Positions 1 through 10,756 of a stretch of DNA of 64,000 bases are shown piece after piece. This DNA comes from Parietaria judaica (lineage: Eukaryota > Streptophyta > Magnoliopsida > Rosales > Urticaceae). The stretch is from the NCBI GenBank assembly GCA_954871525.1, contig OX940869.1, positions 10,439,001 to 10,503,000 of the forward strand, written 5' to 3'. The notes beneath the pieces were generated by a model. The model made no database searches. It was not told the origin of the DNA and saw nothing but the letters and a program-made list of their open reading frames with translations. Position 1 is the first letter of the stretch, and every line of letters starts with the position of its first letter. The translations under genes and the position numbers were made by a program.

Positions 1-814
1 TCAGCTCAGGAGCAGGTGGCTGAGCTCTTCAGCCGTTCTCATCGGGGAGTCAAGGTTCCCCATGCGTTGACATGTGAGCTTGCTTCTGACAGAGCGGTGT
101 CATTGGAGCTTGGAATGGGTCTTCAAATGTTCTGTTGACTCCGATCTCAGGCTATGGTCCTGATTGAGGCTTTCAAACTCCATTCCTACAACTCTCGCAT
201 TTGGATCCCGCCTCAAGCCATTCTCCGTACATCGAGACTTTGGCGAACTCCGCCTTTGAGATGAGAGTGTCTTCGCTTCTATCACATTCCGGTGAGCTAT
301 GGTCCAGAATCCCGCATCGAAAGCACGTCAAACCCAGGTTTTCATATATGGCTTGAATCCAAGAGGACGGCGAGTTGGGTTTGTCAAGAAAAAAGCCCGC
401 TTGAAGCGGTTTGAGATGTTGACGTTCACTCTGAACCTTGCGAATGCAGTATACTTTGCTTCTTTCCCCACTTTGCATCCAATCATCTCTCCAAACAGGG
501 TTGCAATCCGGGTCAAAGATTTATCGAAAAACCATGGCCGGAGGAAGCCCCGTCAACCAAACCCCATAGGTGCAATCGGTGAGTTGGACTTCATCCAGAG
601 CAAGGGAGTATGGCCAGTTCACGATAATGAGCTGGGCACCGCGAACCGTCTAGGGTCTCCTTGCGAGTACATCATCTCGGTGGTTCCGGTGTTTAAACGA
701 GAACTTGAAGGTCCTAGAGCTAATCTCCATCATAGCCCAGTTTTCGAATTTATCCCATGCACGAGAAAGCACGGCAACAATTGTATCTCGGCTTAGCTTC
801 TATGTTGAGAGAAG
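1..814 (-). pseudogene. Decayed LINE (non-LTR retrotransposon) ORF1 with DUF4283 and CCHC zinc knuckle
   Basis: Read on the minus strand, the segment begins with a DUF4283-like stretch (RAWDKFENWAMMEI, about 770-730). It continues through a region typical of plant LINE ORF1 (a TRIATLFGEMIG segment, about 515-480) and ends in a CX2CX4HX4C zinc knuckle (CFRCGILDHSSPEC, about 330-290). ORF1 proteins of this type bind LINE RNA. The frame is broken: an in-frame TAG replaces the usual Trp of the RPWTV-like motif near 640, another stop lies near 530, and frame shifts are needed to link the three parts. No ORF2 reverse transcriptase is in the window. The 814/815 edge is the start of a Copia LTR, so the LINE was probably cut by that insertion. 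Confidence 0.75.
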
Positions 815-1137
815 TGGTGGACATATTTTGTATATGCCCTCTATTCATATGCTAATCCCGCTTGTATAAGATTATGGTCGTTTACCTAGGAATGAATGGT
901 TCTTATTAATGTTAATCTTATGTAGTTATCTGCGGATTATAAATATACATATCAAATTGAATGTTTGATCCTTAGTTCTTTAACTTTGCATTTATGTTAA
1001 GTCATCACACTGGGTCTATGTGAGGAGGTTTAACTAACATAAATATAGAACTTAAAATTGGTCCATAGTCTAGATCGGAAGTGGGAACTTCTGATCGGGT
1101 ACGACTATTGGTGAACTTAATAGATCACATACGAGTG

Positions 1138-2757
1138 TGTTGGACATATTTTGTATATGCCCTTTATTCAGATGTTAATCCCGCTTGTATAAGAATATGG
1201 TCGTTAACCTAGGAATGAAAGGTTCTTATTAATGTTAATCTTATGTAGTTATCTACGGATTATAGATATACATATCAAATTGAATGTTTGATCCTAAGTT
1301 CTTTAACTTTGCATTTATGATAAGTCATCACACTGGGTCTATGTGAGGAGGTTTGCCTAACATAAATAAAGAACTTAAAATTGGTCCATAGTCTAGATCG
1401 GAAGTGAGAACTTCTGATAATTAATTAATAATTACTAGATTTATATTATTTAAATAAAATATATATTTGGTATACATATGAATGTGTAGAAATAATGCGG
1501 CCCAAGTAAATGTGTGAGTTGGGCTTACACGAATTTGCTTGGATTTGGACTTTCCAAATGTGCGGCATAAATACCTAAGTTTAAGTATTAGTGAAAAACC
1601 TTGAAATTAATTTGGTCCATTAGATCGCTCAAGATTAAATCCTAACCGTTGGATCGTGATAATTAATTTGGAAACCCTAGTTCAAAAATGACTTGGTGAC
1701 CAAGCATGAATTTCGAAATTGGTTGATTAATTATATCCATTGGATTAGTTTAAGATTTAATCTTAACCATTGGATTGGAAATTAATTAATATGTATATAT
1801 GGAATGCGAAATTCGAATTGATTATAAAGGGAGGTCGAATTCTATAGCTTGGTAATCGAATTTTGAGATTTGACTTTGTCCTAAATCAATATGGTCCATT
1901 AGATTGGTTAGGGAATTAATTCCAACCACTGGATCTAGACTATTGCTTTCGAATTTTCCATATTGGTACATAGGGAATTCGATTTCTATTATATAAGGAA
2001 GTGATTGCATAATTGATTTATTCATGATTTCCCTATTTGGTTTAATCCCTAATTAATTAGAACCATTGGATCTTTGATGATTCAATCTTGGCCATTGGTT
2101 TGGAGTAATTAATTATATTTGCCCATAATAGAATTCGAAATCAAGGAGGGAAGCTTCCCTAATTGGCTTTTCCATGAGCCTATAAATACAAAGTTCATTC
2201 TACACATTTCATACACCTCTCCCCAGAGCAAGAATTCGATCTCTCTCTCTCTAGAGTCTGCGAATTTCTTAGCCTCTGATCTCTTTTTCTTGGTTCGGCT
2301 TAGTGAGACGTTGTTCTCCGAAAGCTTTAAAAGAACCTTTAGTTAAAGTTTTTGCGACAAAGTCCTGCCGGCGAAGCCCACACTTCGGTATGAGGAGTCC
2401 AGGAGAATATCCCGGAAGATCACGGGAGTTTCCCTCAGCATCGGCGAAGCCCTACCCAGTTCAGAACACGCAACCGGGATCGTCATCACCTTATGTACGG
2501 CCTTATGCATTCGGTCAATGAATGCAAACCTTTATTTACTATTTATTTATTTCATATAGACTAGATTGTTAATAATGAATTTATGAAAAGTTAAATTAGT
2601 AATAATTTATCAGATCTTGATTTTGGTTATTATCCGATAGTCGGACCGTTGCACGGATAAAAGTTTTCCGCTTTAAATATTTTTTAAATGTTACCCGGAC
2701 GGTTTGACGGCATAAATCGTCATAATATTATCGAGAAACGTAATGAACTTCCCAACA
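1138..2757 (+). repeat. Related Copia solo LTR nested in the older LTR
   Basis: It starts TGTTGGACATATTTTG and ends CTTCCCAACA, which are the LTR termini of the family that also supplies 7758-10741. 1138-1437 is about 90% similar to 817-1092, so the same LTR start occurs twice in tandem. The R/U5-like part (about 2300-2480) matches, in opposite orientation, the segment at 8050-8220. A TATA box (TATAAATACA) is at 2181-2190. No 5-bp target duplication is visible (GAGTG before, CTTAA after), so recombination between LTRs is as likely as a clean insertion. Confidence 0.6.
2181..2190 (+). promoter_or_regulatory. LTR TATA box
   Basis: TATAAATACA lies upstream of a CT-rich leader (CTCTCTCTCTCT near 2240), the usual layout of a plant Copia LTR promoter. 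Inferred from motif and position. Confidence 0.5.
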
Positions 2758-3815
2758 CTTAAATGATCTTTGATTTAATCGTTTCAGTTTGCAATCGAGT
2801 ATTCCCAACACTTTTATTTTGGGATCGAAAGGTTGACCGTGACAAACTGCATATTATAGATATGGATAATAACTTTATGATTTCCTTATTATGATTTGTG
2901 GGAAGCAAATAAGTACTCATGCACAGCTTACGGCTTCATAACCCGATAAGTGAGTAGTTTGCAATAATCATAGATTAAGGTAGTGTAGTCAAAAGGGCAG
3001 AATGGTAATAATAAATTTACCCTTTTGATGAGAATCATAATAATACGGAAACCTGATTCATGAAATCTGATTGTATCGATGGACGCCTGTGGTCAGGAAG
3101 ATATAATATAAACACACTTGAGAGTTCAGCTTCGGGCTATAGTGGAATGTTACCGAAGTTGGTGAAAATTCTACACTTTCACCGTAGCTCGGGTGTGTTG
3201 TCCATTTGTCCCATTTGTAGCTCCACAAGGATGAAACCACAATTATGGTTTAATATACTAATTAAAACATTGAATAGATCCAATCAAGAGTGATTCGTGA
3301 TTGTTGTCACGAATTCAATGATTAACCTAAAAATTGAATAGATCCAATCAAGAGTGATTTGGTAGTGGCCGGGAATGTGAAAAATTGATAAGTGAATTTG
3401 ATCCCTGGATAATTCTAGGATTATGGGAAATCAAATTCTGTAAATTTATCATTTTGAATCGTACTATTTTGATGTACGGTTTGAGAGTTATGATCAAAAC
3501 AATTTTTCGGCTAAGGCCGAAATAATCATTGTTTTTACCTACGAATTTGAGAGAAAATTAAACATTGGAATTAATTCCTGGAATATTTAATTAGGAAAAT
3601 GATCATAATGATATTCGAATTATGATTATGCGATTTTGTGTGTTTTAATCTTGAAAATAATATAAGATTTGATTTATTAAATCTTATGTGATATTTTCTA
3701 AAAAGATTTATTTTGGATTTATTCTTTATTTGATTTAATCATTAAATCAAATCTTTGAGTGAATATCTCTAAAGTGGTTGAGAGAATATCTCCAAAGTGA
3801 TTGGGGTAAGTTTCC

Positions 3816-3824
3816 TATAAATAG
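3816..3824 (+). promoter_or_regulatory. LTR TATA box
   Basis: TATAAATAG inside the older LTR is followed about 30-60 bp later by pyrimidine-rich leader sequence. It is the likely transcription start region of the old plus-strand Copia element. Confidence 0.5.
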
Positions 3825-4441
3825 GGGAAACCTAAATCACACACAACACACTCTTCAGAGTTGAGATAATCGCTTTTCTATCTCCCTCTCGCAGTTCCTG
3901 CGAATTTCTCAGGGAAAATTCTTCCCGGGATTTCGCTTTTAGGCTTTAGAGGTTATGCTAGGAGAGCCCACGCATCTCAGCGACGTAATCTTGGAGAATA
4001 CATCGGAAGACAACTGGGAGTTATCTTCTCACAGAAAATCGCAAAGAGCTTGTGGATTGGAAGCACATAGTTCTTGAAGATAAAAGAACACAGACAGAAC
4101 CGTCGAAGGTGTCAGGTACGCGTTTATGTGTTTATCGATTATGGTATTATTTATTGTTACTCGTGGCTCAATTAAATCAGTTAATAACGTGCAAAGAAAA
4201 TTATTTTATCACGATCGGGCAAATTAATTTTTGTTTTATGTATAATCGGATGGGGTAATGGGGATTATTGATATGGGACTCTAATCCTCATTAAAATATT
4301 TTTAAAAAGTAGCCCCACGCGGCATACAAAATGAGACAGAATTTCTTATGGGGATTCTTTGAGAATCAGATCCCAGGGAATCGGCATCATAGCGATATCG
4401 ATTCTAGCAATCGGTATCAGAGCTAGACGCCAAATCCGACA

Positions 4442-4456
4442 ATTGGTATCAAAGTC
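4442..4456 (+). other. Copia primer-binding site (tRNA-iMet type), cut by a CACTA element
   Basis: ATTGGTATCAAAGTC follows the LTR end ACA directly, as ATTGGTATCAGAGCC does in the younger Copia (15620-15634 on the other strand). It is complementary to the 3' end of initiator tRNA-Met, the usual Copia primer. The CACTA element enters after its last base, and GTC at 4454-4456 is the duplicated target. Confidence 0.8.
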
Positions 4457-5082
4457 CACTACAACAAATAGTTGTTTATACAATTGCAAATCACAGTCGT
4501 GTAAATGTTTAAACGACAGTGACACGCTATCATGTAAATTGAAGTCGTTGAAGGTTAAACGACAGTAAAATGTACTGTCTTGTAAACCTTTTCTACGACA
4601 GTGAAATGTACTGTCTTGTAAACCTTTTAAACGACAGTGGTTCATAGTCGTAAGAGGACTGGAAAAAACGACAGTGAAACCTCGTTGTCGTGTAAGAACA
4701 TTTAATGATAGTGTGATGGACGCCCCAAAAAAAATAAAAAAGCCGCGGCTAGATACTTTTATGCCGCGGCTTGTATTATATTTCAGATATAATTAATATT
4801 TTTTGTATTTAACTAGTTCGGATTTTTTTTTTCTAGTTTGCTACGGTTCTAATTTCTGAAATACGCCCCTGTCTACATTATATATATATAATTATATAAA
4901 CAAAATCAAAACTATACTAAATAACACTCATCAATAAACAAAACATAATTGATATCAACATAACAATCTCCATAATATCGACAATAACAACTGTATAATA
5001 TCCGGCACATCAAAATAACAAAGAAGCAAATCTATTAACAACAACCATACAATATGTTTAACCACAAAAACATTGAAAATAG

Positions 5083-5325
5083 CTATTCATCAATATCAAC
5101 AAAATTAATAAACGTGCTCACATAATCGGCCCATTCGGTTCGAACTTCATCAATTTCTTTTGGATGGTATGCATCTCTAGAACGAATATGCCCCTCTCTT
5201 TTGTTGACAATGTCGCGCATAAAACGTAGAACGTAATATCCACATTCAAAACCTCCAGGTTGTTTTGGGTTCTTTTTCGGGATTTGAATCGGTGATCGAG
5301 TAAGCGGCATTCTTTTGAGTTGCAA
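5083..5325 (-). pseudogene. Ulp1-like (C48 peptidase) C-terminal fragment of the CACTA element
   Basis: The 80-residue frame contains PGGFECGYYVLRFMRDIV, matching the region around the catalytic cysteine of Ulp1-type SUMO protease domains that plant CACTA elements often encode. The His and Asp parts of the catalytic triad lie upstream in the family and are not found here. The fragment runs to a natural stop at 5083 after VDIDE. It is probably a terminal exon of a decayed element gene. Confidence 0.7.
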
Positions 5326-5443
5326 TTTGACAATAGCGAAAATCTTGAGAAAAAAAAATTCAATAAAACAAGTAGTAGATCATATAATTGTACTGAATAA
5401 AAACAAGTATTAAAATACTTTTGTTTTTGTTTGGGGATAAGTA

Positions 5444-5680
5444 TTAGAATACTGACCTTGTAATCAAATTATCCAAATCTTGGGGTACTCTAGTCGTAAT
5501 TGGAACAAGCTCTCTAGCAAGTGCGCCAATATAACTGCACAATTTATTTCCTTCCTCCCCCATTGGTTGAAACTTTTCATCAAAAACAACATTTATTTTT
5601 GAACCCGAACTCTTCACCTTATGAACCTCTGCCATTAGAGTCACTTTCCGTTTTCCATCCTTTTCAATTTTGAGGACCAA
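5444..5680 (-). pseudogene. En/Spm-type transposase-associated (Transposase_24-like) fragment
   Basis: The minus-strand frame contains SKINVVFDEKFQPMGEEGN followed by LCSYIGALARELVPITT. This resembles the conserved block of plant Ptta/En/Spm transposase-associated proteins, in which a sentence like NVVFDE..QPIG..S..LSSFIG..VR..VP recurs. Only this block survives. It lies upstream, in minus-strand order, of the Ulp1 fragment, consistent with both being exons of one former gene. Assigned from family knowledge by eye. Confidence 0.6.
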
Positions 5681-5794
5681 TCTAGGTTTCTCTGTTCCTT
5701 TATAACAATTAACAAAAATAAATGAATCTCAAAAAAATCTTATTCAAATGCAATTTCAAACGCTTTAATAATTAATATCTAAATCATATTTTCA

Positions 5795-6265
5795 TTCAAA
5801 AACCAATCTCAATAAGAGAAACTAATATCATGTAAATCATATTAAAAAAAACATATACATGTAATTGGATCATTAAAGTTTTCCGGGGACGTATTATTGT
5901 CGTCGGAAAGATCGTTACTAGGGGAAGGTCTTTTGTTACTTTCTTTTCCTATTAAAACAAGTAAAATATATTATCCTGCTAATTAATAAATCTCAAAAAA
6001 ATATAATATAAGTGTAGAAGTAAACACGAATACATAATTATTCTCAAAATCCGAATTTTACCCGAAATTGAAGCGTCTTGTTTTTTCTTGGGCATATTAC
6101 CGCCTTTGGTGAGACTTCATATCTAGAAAGGTCTTTTTTTACTCAATAACCAATCTCAATTAGAGAAACTAATATCATGTAAATCATATTAAAAAAACAT
6201 ATACCTGTAATTGGATCATTAATGTTCTCCGGGATCGTATAATTGTCGTTGCAAAGATTAAAACG
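5795..6265. repeat. Direct repeat pair inside the CACTA element
   Basis: About 110 bp beginning AACCAATCTCAAT at 5798-5905 recurs at 6149-6262 with few differences (shared core CTAATATCATGTAAATCATA). Unit spacing is about 351 bp. The second copy ends where the captured glycosyltransferase exon begins. Confidence 0.75.
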
Positions 6266-6966
6266 GTCTCTGGGGCCGGTTTTGTGAAATTCCTGTTCTA
6301 AGCGTTTGTATTAACCAATGCTCTGGTCATGGACATTGTCGCGGCGGTTTCTGTCAGGTAATTACTGTTCCTTTTTCGACACTTTATAAAAAATTTCAGT
6401 GTCGTACTAGCCTATGATATAACCGAACCTAAGTTGTTATCATTCAAATACAGTAGAACCTCGATAAATCAATAATCTTGATTAAATAATACTTCTTCCA
6501 GTCCCGACTCAAACTAACATTATTAACTTTAATACTCGACAAAATTAATAATCTCGATATTATAATAATTTCTATGGTCCCAACAATATTAATCTATCGA
6601 GGTTCTACTGGTTTTTGGGGATAAAAAAAAATATAATATTTTAATTATTTCAGAATTCAGATAAATGGTTTTTGGCATAAAAATTCACCGACTCTGAACT
6701 CAGATATTAGATAGAGTTATGTAACTACGTTTGTTTGTGTTCAATTGCAGTGCAACACTGGTTGGTACGGGGTAGATTGCAGTGTTCCGTCTATTGCTTC
6801 TTCCATTGGAGAGTGGCCTAGATGGCTTCTTCCTGCTCGTCTTGATGTTACAAGCAATTTGAATACCTCCGAGAGCGTTCTCAGCCTAAATGCTACTGTC
6901 CAAAAGAAAAGACCCCTTATTTATGTCTACGATTTGCCCCAGGATTTCAACGGCTTACTTCTCGAG
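6262..6966 (+). pseudogene. Captured exons of an exostosin-family (ExAD-like) arabinosyltransferase
   Basis: Two exons flank an intron with GT..AG ends. The first, about 6262-6357, encodes CINQCSGHGHCRGGFCQ, an EGF-like cysteine cluster. The second, 6751-6966, encodes CNTGWYGVDCSVPS, then EWPRWLLPARLDV, then KKRPLIYVYDLPQDFN, and stops at a donor GT at 6967. This order (EGF-like module then exostosin start) matches plant exostosin GT47 proteins of the At3g57630/ExAD type, which arabinosylate extensins in the Golgi. Only about 100 residues are present, with no catalytic core, so no enzyme is made. The intron 6358-6750 contains a MITE. It lies inside CACTA ends, so this is transduplicated host sequence. 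Confidence 0.85.
6451..6610. mobile_element. 160-bp MITE with CAGTAGAACCTCGAT ends
   Basis: The ends are exact inverted repeats (CAGTAGAACCTCGAT at 6451, its complement ending at 6610). The interior is AT-rich and non-coding. Related sequences occur at 25568-25745 and, as a partial copy, near 26970-27060. It sits in the intron of the captured gene fragment. Confidence 0.75.
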
Positions 6967-7466
6967 GTAGCAATGAGCTTCGCCTTCATATCTCCGGGGT
7001 CGAATTAAGTTGAAAAAAGAAAGAAGGGTTTTACATAGTTGATCAACGACATACTAATACCTGTCGTTGGGTTTTAATTGCCGTCGTATTAAACGACGAG
7101 GTTAAACGACAGTAAAACTAAAGATGTTAAAAATTACTGTCATTTTAACTACGAGCAATATATAGCAGTCATTTTAAGCATAGGTATAAACAACAGTTTG
7201 ACAAAAGTCGTTGTATATATAACACGACATTAAATACACGACAGCAGAAAATAGTGTCGTAAAGTAATATAAGCCGCGGCTAATAAGTATTGTGACGCGG
7301 CTATTAAGCTTTTTGGTCTCAAATTTCAACGACAGTGTAAATAGCTGTCGTTTAAAATATATACCACGACAACATAAAATGCACTGTCGTTCTAACTGAT
7401 TTTACACGACAGCAATTTTCTCCAGTCGTGTAAACTCTGTCGTGTAAGCCAATATTTGTAGTAGTG

Positions 7467-7757
7467 GTCTACGGTTACTGATAAATAATTATTCTTAATT
7501 TAGGGATAATAATTTAAGAATTATTTTGGAATTAATCCTATGAAAATGATTTAATTATAATTTTCTGTTATTTAATTTTATTTGTTAAAATTAGATGACG
7601 GCTAGGGTTCGGCCAATGTTGAAACTCTAAGCCGTCAATTAGGGTTAGGGTTTCGAGAAGCCAAACGGCTTCCCGAGTAAATTGCGAATGCGGTTGGGAT
7701 ATCCCAGCCGTAGGACAGATTCTGGCCCGCATCCGGACCGGTGTACAGGACCGAGAA
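7467..7757 (+). other. Leader of the old Copia between CACTA and the young Copia
   Basis: This is non-coding sequence between two insertions. It begins with the second GTC target copy and ends with GAGAA (7753-7757), the target copy of the young Copia. The short 7645-7839 frame is not gene-like. It joins logically to 19464 onward. Confidence 0.7.
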
Positions 7758-9259
7758 TGTTGGGAGTCAAAATCACCGTCAGGGTTTGATTCCCGGTGCC
7801 ATTACGCCGAAATGTTCCTCCGAGCCGTTCCGGTAACATTTAAAAATTATTTTAAAGCGGAAAACTTGTTATCGGACCAACGACACGGATATCGGGTAAT
7901 AACCATTTTAACAAGATCCGATAAATATTACATATTTAATATTCACAACTCATTATTAATACCATAGTCGAAATAAGAAATAAATAGAATGCGGTAAATG
8001 TTTGCATTTATTAACCCAATGCATAAGGCCGTACCTCGGTTGACGTTTCCAGTTGCGGACTCTGACGTTCGGCAAGGGCTCCGCCGGTGCTGAGGGAAAC
8101 ACCCGTGATCTTCCGGGATATTCTCTCGGATTCCTCGTACCAAAGCGTGGGCTTCGCTGGCAGGACTCCGTCACAAAACTTTAACTGAGGTTCTTTTGAA
8201 GCTTCCGGAGAACAACGTCTCACTAAGCCGAACCAGAAAAGAGATCAGAAGCAGAAAACTCGCAGACCCTAAGGAGAGAGAGAGAGCTCGAGTTTTTGCT
8301 ATGTGGAAGGTGTGAAAAATGTGTAGAATGACTCCTTTATTTATAGGCTTAAGACCGTAACCGAATTAGAGATTTTCACTCATCATTTTTCGATTTCTAT
8401 ATAATTAAATACAATAATTATCTTAATCCAATGGCTAAGATTCAATCTCATCTAAATCCAATGGTTATAATTATTTACGTATTTAATTAAATAAGAAAGA
8501 CTTGGTAAATATAAAAACCAATCTTATCTTATCATAAATATATGCGCATATTTATATATATATATATTTATATTAATTTCGAAATTATATTAAATATAAT
8601 TAATTAATCTAATCCAAAGGCTAAGATTTAATCTTATCTAAATCCAATGGATATAATTAATTAGGGATTTAATTAAATAAGAAAGACTTGGTAAAATCCA
8701 AAACCAATCTTATCTCCTTATCTTTATAATTTCGATTTATATATATATATATATATATTCATTTTTTGAATTTTAATAATGTCTAGATCCTACGGTTAAG
8801 ATAAATTATAAACTGATCTAATGGATCACATTATTTCAAGATAAAATCAAATTATCTAAGACTTGGTAAAAGCCTAAATTCGACTTTATCTTTTAATGAT
8901 AATTCGAAAATTGCATATAATAAATATAGATAATTAATTTCCAATCCGACGGTAAAGATTAAATTTTAAACCGATCTAACGGATACAATTAATTAGGTCA
9001 AATTCGAAAACCCTAAGCTTGGTCACCAAGCTACTATTTTTCGAATTAGGGTTAGGTCAAAAATCAATCATCTTAATCCTACGGTTGATATTAAATCATT
9101 TTCGATTTAAAGAATAAGATTGATTTTAAGGTTTTTGCTAAAGTACCAAACTTTAGGTACTTATGCCGCAAATATTAAAACCCTAACTAGGTCAAACTCG
9201 TGTGGGCTAGGTCATGCAAGCCCATATCGATTTACACATGTCTTAATATATATTAAATA

Positions 9260-9296
<37 letters not shown>

Positions 9297-10741
9297 ATAA
9301 ATCAATTAATTATTAATTAATTATTAATAAGATATTAATAATTAAATGCAAATAATTAAATTATATTAATAATTCCTGATCTCAATATCACACATTAAAA
9401 TGTCATGGTGCCACACCATCATTTAAATTCGTGACATGTGATTTAATTTCATAGTTTATCGTACCGAACATAAACTTAGAAAATCCATAAATCACAAACC
9501 GTAAGTCGAAATGACTTGGTTCAAAAAGGAAAGTTGCTTAGAATTTAATTTCCAACAACATGGTGCTGATAGAAAATCTAAATTCTAACTTTCTTTTTAT
9601 CAGTTAATTTCGTGTACCGAGATATGGTACTTTTGCCACGCTGACGATAAAACTATCTGACGTCTGCCACAGACCTTTCAGTTTTATAAGTCTAGCCAAA
9701 TGATTAAGCATTATCCATAATGTATTTTAATCACGTATGTATCATCCGTTACGGAGCTATCCTGGGGACCATGGACCCGTATCACGTAAGCTCCAACGAA
9801 CTGCTAGTTGTTCGTCAAACCTCGAAGTGATTCCACTATAGACCCGAGGCTGCACTCTTTAGTGATACGGTATATATTATTCCCTTTATAACAACAGGGT
9901 GTCCATTGATACAATCAAATTCGGGTTATTATTCTTTCACTTGATGACTCACACATGAGCAGGCGGTTTTTACCGTATTGCCTCTCATTGCATTTTCCTC
10001 CTTGACTCAGTCAGTAATATTTTGAGTAACCCACTTATGGTTTCGATTCATAAGTTGCGCACGGGTACCTCTCACTTCTCACCACCGACAACCAAGGGAA
10101 TCATCGTGACTTTGAAGAGAGCTGTGTGATGCCCATGTCTATGATCAAGCTACCCTTACTACTGACTATCATGTTCCCAAAATAATAGTGTTGGGAACAA
10201 CGGTAATATCTTGTGTTCTTTAACGGTTAAATCAAAGAACAATCAAGCCAGTAGTTCGGACTCAAGACCACTCAGGACTTAGAACTAATATCCATTTGAT
10301 CATCTATTTGTGACTCAACTACAAGTTATCAGTGACGGTCTTATATGATAACTTCTTGAGTTTAAGTCAGGTCCAGTCCAGTATGAAGACACTTCACACT
10401 TAATGCACTTCTAGTGAGTGTGACACACACATAATCCAGAATAGGATTGTCACTTAGTCACATTAATGACCTTATACGATTAATGGGCTCCCAACCAGTT
10501 AATCAGGTCACGGACATTTTAAGTTCATTTATTATGATTATCAATTCTTCCTCACATTGACTCTGTTGTGATAATAATAACATAATTGCATCCTTTATGA
10601 ACTATGGAAACAAACATTATATTTTACTCTACCAGAAACTATAATAAGATTAACATAATAAGTATCATCTTTATTCAATGACATGTCATAATCTTTTACA
10701 AATGGATAAAATATCTTGTTTAAGGACACATATGTCCAACA
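7758..10741 (-). repeat. Downstream (3') LTR of the young Copia, 2984 bp
   Basis: It is the most complete LTR of the pair. It holds about 480 bp (roughly 7784-8262) that the other LTR lacks, and no insertion. An (ATT)n tract lies at about 9254-9295. It ends ...TATGTCCAACA, immediately before the polypurine tract. The same LTR family occurs at 1138-2757 and 35992-48727. Confidence 0.93.
8338..8345 (-). promoter_or_regulatory. LTR TATA box
   Basis: On the minus strand the sequence reads TATAAATA within GCCTATAAATAAAGG. A GA/CT-rich leader follows downstream (about 8270-8285). The same box is at about 15733-15745 in the other LTR. Confidence 0.5.
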
Positions 10742-10754
10742 ATCTCCCACTTGT
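10742..10754 (-). other. Polypurine tract of the young Copia
   Basis: On the minus strand the sequence AAGTGGGAGAT runs directly into the LTR start TGTTGGACATA. This is the expected plus-strand priming site. Confidence 0.8.
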
Positions 10755-10756
10755 AC

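Larger units (their letters stand above)
815..4441 (+). repeat. LTR of an old plus-strand Copia element, itself interrupted
   Basis: The left edge reads TGGTGGACATA, close to the TGTTGGACATA start of the other large Copia LTRs here. The right edge ends ...CCGACA at 4441 and is followed directly by a tRNA-Met type primer-binding site. 815-1137 matches LTR starts, and 2758 onward resumes at a later LTR position (ATTCCCAACACTT motif), so the block 1138-2757 looks inserted. A TATA box (TATAAATAG) lies at 3816-3824. A second PBS-like sequence (TCGGTATCAGAGC) at 4411-4423 suggests a rearranged LTR end. No second LTR of this element is in the window. Confidence 0.65.
4457..7466. mobile_element. CACTA (En/Spm) transposon carrying captured host exons
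   Basis: The left terminus is CACTACAACAAAT and the right terminus is ATTTGTAGTAGTG, an imperfect inverted repeat of the CACTA class. The 3-bp target duplication GTC lies at 4454-4456 and 7467-7469. Both subterminal regions (about 4480-4710 and 7050-7460) hold many copies of an ACGACAGT-type motif in both orientations, as expected for transposase binding sites. The interior holds remnants of En/Spm proteins on the minus strand and a fragment of a host glycosyltransferase gene on the plus strand. No intact TNP2-type transposase is present, so the element is non-autonomous. It interrupts the old Copia at its primer-binding site. Confidence 0.93.

Noticed and set aside
299..796. 165-residue plus-strand ORF at the window start
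   Set aside because: It is antisense to the LINE ORF1 remnant, which has the recognisable motifs.
2119..2521. Two small plus-strand ORFs of 72-75 residues
   Set aside because: They lie in the R/U5 region of a Copia LTR, which is non-coding. Similar frames recur antisense at 7956-8223 and 37609-37882 because the LTR recurs.
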